In this document: in pieces, positions 62,597 through 64,000 of the stretch
Layout of the letters: every line of letters begins with the position of its first letter
How positions within the stretch are numbered: the first letter of the stretch is position 1
Source of the DNA: Saprospiraceae bacterium
Lineage (GTDB): Bacteria; Bacteroidota; Bacteroidia; Chitinophagales; Saprospiraceae
DNA: 64,000 nucleotides
Direction of reading: 5' to 3'
NCBI GenBank assembly: GCA_016787415.1
Contig: JAEUUT010000229.1
Location: forward strand, 1-64,000
The notes under the pieces: model-generated
The model's database searches: none
Seen by the model: the letters and a program-made list of their open reading frames with translations, nothing else
What the model was told of the DNA's origin: nothing
Made by a program: the position numbers and the translations under genes

Positions 62597-63470
62597 GCCG
62601 CTCTGCGTGGTAGGACGAGCGCACCAGCGGGCCGCTTTCTACATACAACAGGCCTTTTTGTAGCCCTACTTCCCGGTATTCGGCAAATAAATCGGGGTGT
62701 ACGTATTCTGCCACTTCCAGGTGCATTTTGGTGGGTTGGAGGTATTGCCCGAGCGTGAGGATATCGCAGCCGTTTTCCACCAGGTGATCCATGGCTTCGA
62801 ATACTTCCTCGCGTGTTTCGCCGAGGCCGACCATGATGCCGGTTTTGGTGCGTTTGCCCAGTTCTTTGGTGCGGCGAATTTGTTCGAGGCTGCGCTCGTA
62901 TTTAGCCTGCGGGCGTACTTTTCGATAGAGCCGCGTCACGGTTTCCATGTTGTGGCTCACCACTTCCTGTCCGCCGGCGATCATGCGCTCCAGGGCTTCC
63001 CAGTTGGATTTTACATCTGGAATGAGCGTTTCAATGGTGGTTTCCGGGCTGCGTTCTTTCACAGCACGTACGGTCTGGTACCAAATTTCGGCGCCGCGGT
63101 CTTTGAGTTCGTCGCGGTTGACAGAAGTAATCACGGCGTGTTTGACTTTCATCAGCCAGATGGCTTCCGCAACGCGACGCGGTTCATCTTCGTCGTATTC
63201 ATTGGGGCGGCCTGTTTTTACGGCGCAGAAAGAGCAGGAGCGCGTACACACATTACCGAGGATCATAAAAGTGGCCGTGCCAGCGCCCCAGCATTCGCCC
63301 ATGTTGGGGCAACTTCCGCTCTGGCAGATCGTGTGCAGGTTGAATTCGTCTACAATACTCCGCACATTGCGGTAGTTTTCGCCCATGGGCAGGCGCACTT
63401 TCAGCCATTCGGGGCGCTTCGGGCGGCCCGTGGGCGTGGTGTTATTTTCGACAATCGGTAATTCCAGCAT
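62586..63470 (-). CDS. lipA: Lipoyl synthase
   Basis: This radical SAM enzyme inserts two sulfur atoms into protein-bound octanoyl groups (EC 2.8.1.8). The 294-residue product has the auxiliary cluster cysteines 49, 54 and 60 (CQSGSCPNMGEC) and the radical SAM cysteines 75, 79 and 82 (CTRSCSFC). The C-terminal RSSYHAE holds the conserved Arg-Ser-Ser. The 2-oxoglutarate dehydrogenase encoded in this window belongs to a lipoylated complex. ATG 63470 was chosen over 63509. Confidence 0.97.
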   Translation of the reverse strand: MLELPIVENNTTPTGRPKRPEWLKVRLPMGENYRNVRSIVDEFNLHTICQSGSCPNMGECWGAGTATFMILGNVCTRSCSFCAVKTGRPNEYDEDEPRRVAEAIWLMKVKHAVITSVNRDELKDRGAEIWYQTVRAVKERSPETTIETLIPDVKSNWEALERMIAGGQEVVSHNMETVTRLYRKVRPQAKYERSLEQIRRTKELGKRTKTGIMVGLGETREEVFEAMDHLVENGCDILTLGQYLQPTKMHLEVAEYVHPDLFAEYREVGLQKGLLYVESGPLVRSSYHAERHVF

Positions 63471-63509
63471 GTTCGTTTGCAGCAGTGTACAGAGGTAAAC
63501 AACCGACAC

Positions 63510-64000
63510 TTATTTTCGTTTTCCGAGCTGCAAATTTAGGAAGAAGTTAAAGAACAGTCGGTCATTTTGTGACGACACCAGGATGGGTACTTTTTGAGCA
63601 AAAGCATCGGCCATGAGGCCAATTTCGAGCGCTTTTACAAAATCGTCGAATGCGCCCCAGTCGAGGTGCAGCGCAATGGAAGCATTTGCGCCGGGGCGAA
63701 AACCTAGTTGGCCCAATCCGCGGGTGAAAGGAGACGCGCCCAGTATGCGGGTATTATCAAGGAATACAGCAGCGTTTTCTTCAGAATATTTTTCGTGTAA
63801 AATGCGGCTGTTGCCCGATCCATCAGCCGTGTATCTCAAAGCGAGGTAGTACGGTTTGAGCAGGCCCAGCGAAGGACCGAAACTGTAACTCATGCCCACG
63901 GCAACGCCTTTTTGTTTTGCTTTTTCGGAGAAATACCGCTTGGCGCCCCAACCGCCGCGAATGACCAGCAGGTTGTTCTGTTTGCCAAAAACATAAGGCC
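63510..64000 (-). CDS. C-terminal part of an outer-membrane beta-barrel protein (partial)
   Basis: The frame is open to the right edge, so the N-terminus is missing. The 163 visible residues alternate hydrophobic and polar residues (NNLLVIRGGWGAKRYFSEKA, GVAVGMSYSFGPSLGLLKPYY, FFNFFLNLQLGK), as in an outer-membrane barrel. An internal ATG at 63899 is probably not the start. It lies 39 bases upstream of lipA on the same strand. The function is unknown. Confidence 0.6.
   Translation of the reverse strand, partial: PYVFGKQNNLLVIRGGWGAKRYFSEKAKQKGVAVGMSYSFGPSLGLLKPYYLALRYTADGSGNSRILHEKYSEENAAVFLDNTRILGASPFTRGLGQLGFRPGANASIALHLDWGAFDDFVKALEIGLMADAFAQKVPILVSSQNDRLFFNFFLNLQLGKRK

Overview
The window looks like chromosome from a member of the Bacteroidota, probably the Saprospiria. 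The evidence is several secreted proteins ending in type IX secretion (T9SS) sorting domains, a GldH gliding lipoprotein beside a PorE-like OmpA protein, many WG-repeat proteins, the long bacteroidete form of urocanase, and promoter boxes of the bacteroidete type (TTG, about 20 bases, TANNTTTG). No rRNA, tRNA, integrase, transposase or CRISPR array was seen. The window is cut at both ends inside minus-strand genes.

Layout. 1-3.2 kb: the start of a transporter, hemC and a secreted MORN-repeat caspase. 3.5-8.3 kb: a minus-strand group of M28 peptidase, PorE-like protein, methyltransferase and gldH. 8.4-13.4 kb: a candidate small RNA, an SRPBCC protein, a DPP-IV peptidase, a SMUG2-like DNA glycosylase and a DUF2071 protein. 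13.5-21.5 kb: hutU, a leaderless subtilisin with SH3 domains, a membrane zinc peptidase, a cyclase-like hydrolase, PaaI and PaaE homologues and rpsT. 21.8-28.8 kb: 2-oxoglutarate dehydrogenase E1, an effector-associated-domain-like membrane protein, an outer-membrane barrel, a Crp-family regulator and a T9SS cargo protein. 28.9-45.1 kb: seven co-directional genes for secreted proteins (four WG-repeat, one of them with a TonB C-terminus, one leucine-rich and two large T9SS cargo proteins). 45.2-53 kb: an unknown helical protein, three more WG genes, a WG gene remnant and a sigma factor with an SRPBCC gene. 53-64 kb: clpB, a T9SS hydrolase with an alpha-amylase lipoprotein, a glycine-rich membrane protein, an SDR, a TIGR02757 protein, lipA and part of a barrel protein.

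The most unusual content is between the genes. At least a dozen gaps hold long inverted repeats whose arms are built from short tandem repeats. Most units are exactly 7 bases (GAGTCCT, GAGTTAT, GAGGTGA or TTATCAG types); others are 9 bases (GGATNNNNN) or 16 bases. Several heptamer elements share an inner core (GTAGMGTAC or GTACACCT) and a TTGG...CCAA loop. The two arms of one hairpin often carry different numbers of units. The arrays frequently contain the stop codon and last codons of a gene, once a GTG start, and once a predicted promoter. They occur between convergent, divergent and tandem genes, so they are not simply terminators. They may be an undescribed repeat family, recalling the heptanucleotide STRR repeats of cyanobacteria.

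All calls come from reading sequence and translations by eye; no database search was run. Family names for well-conserved enzymes are firm. Domain names for the secreted and conflict-type proteins are tentative, as are the promoters.
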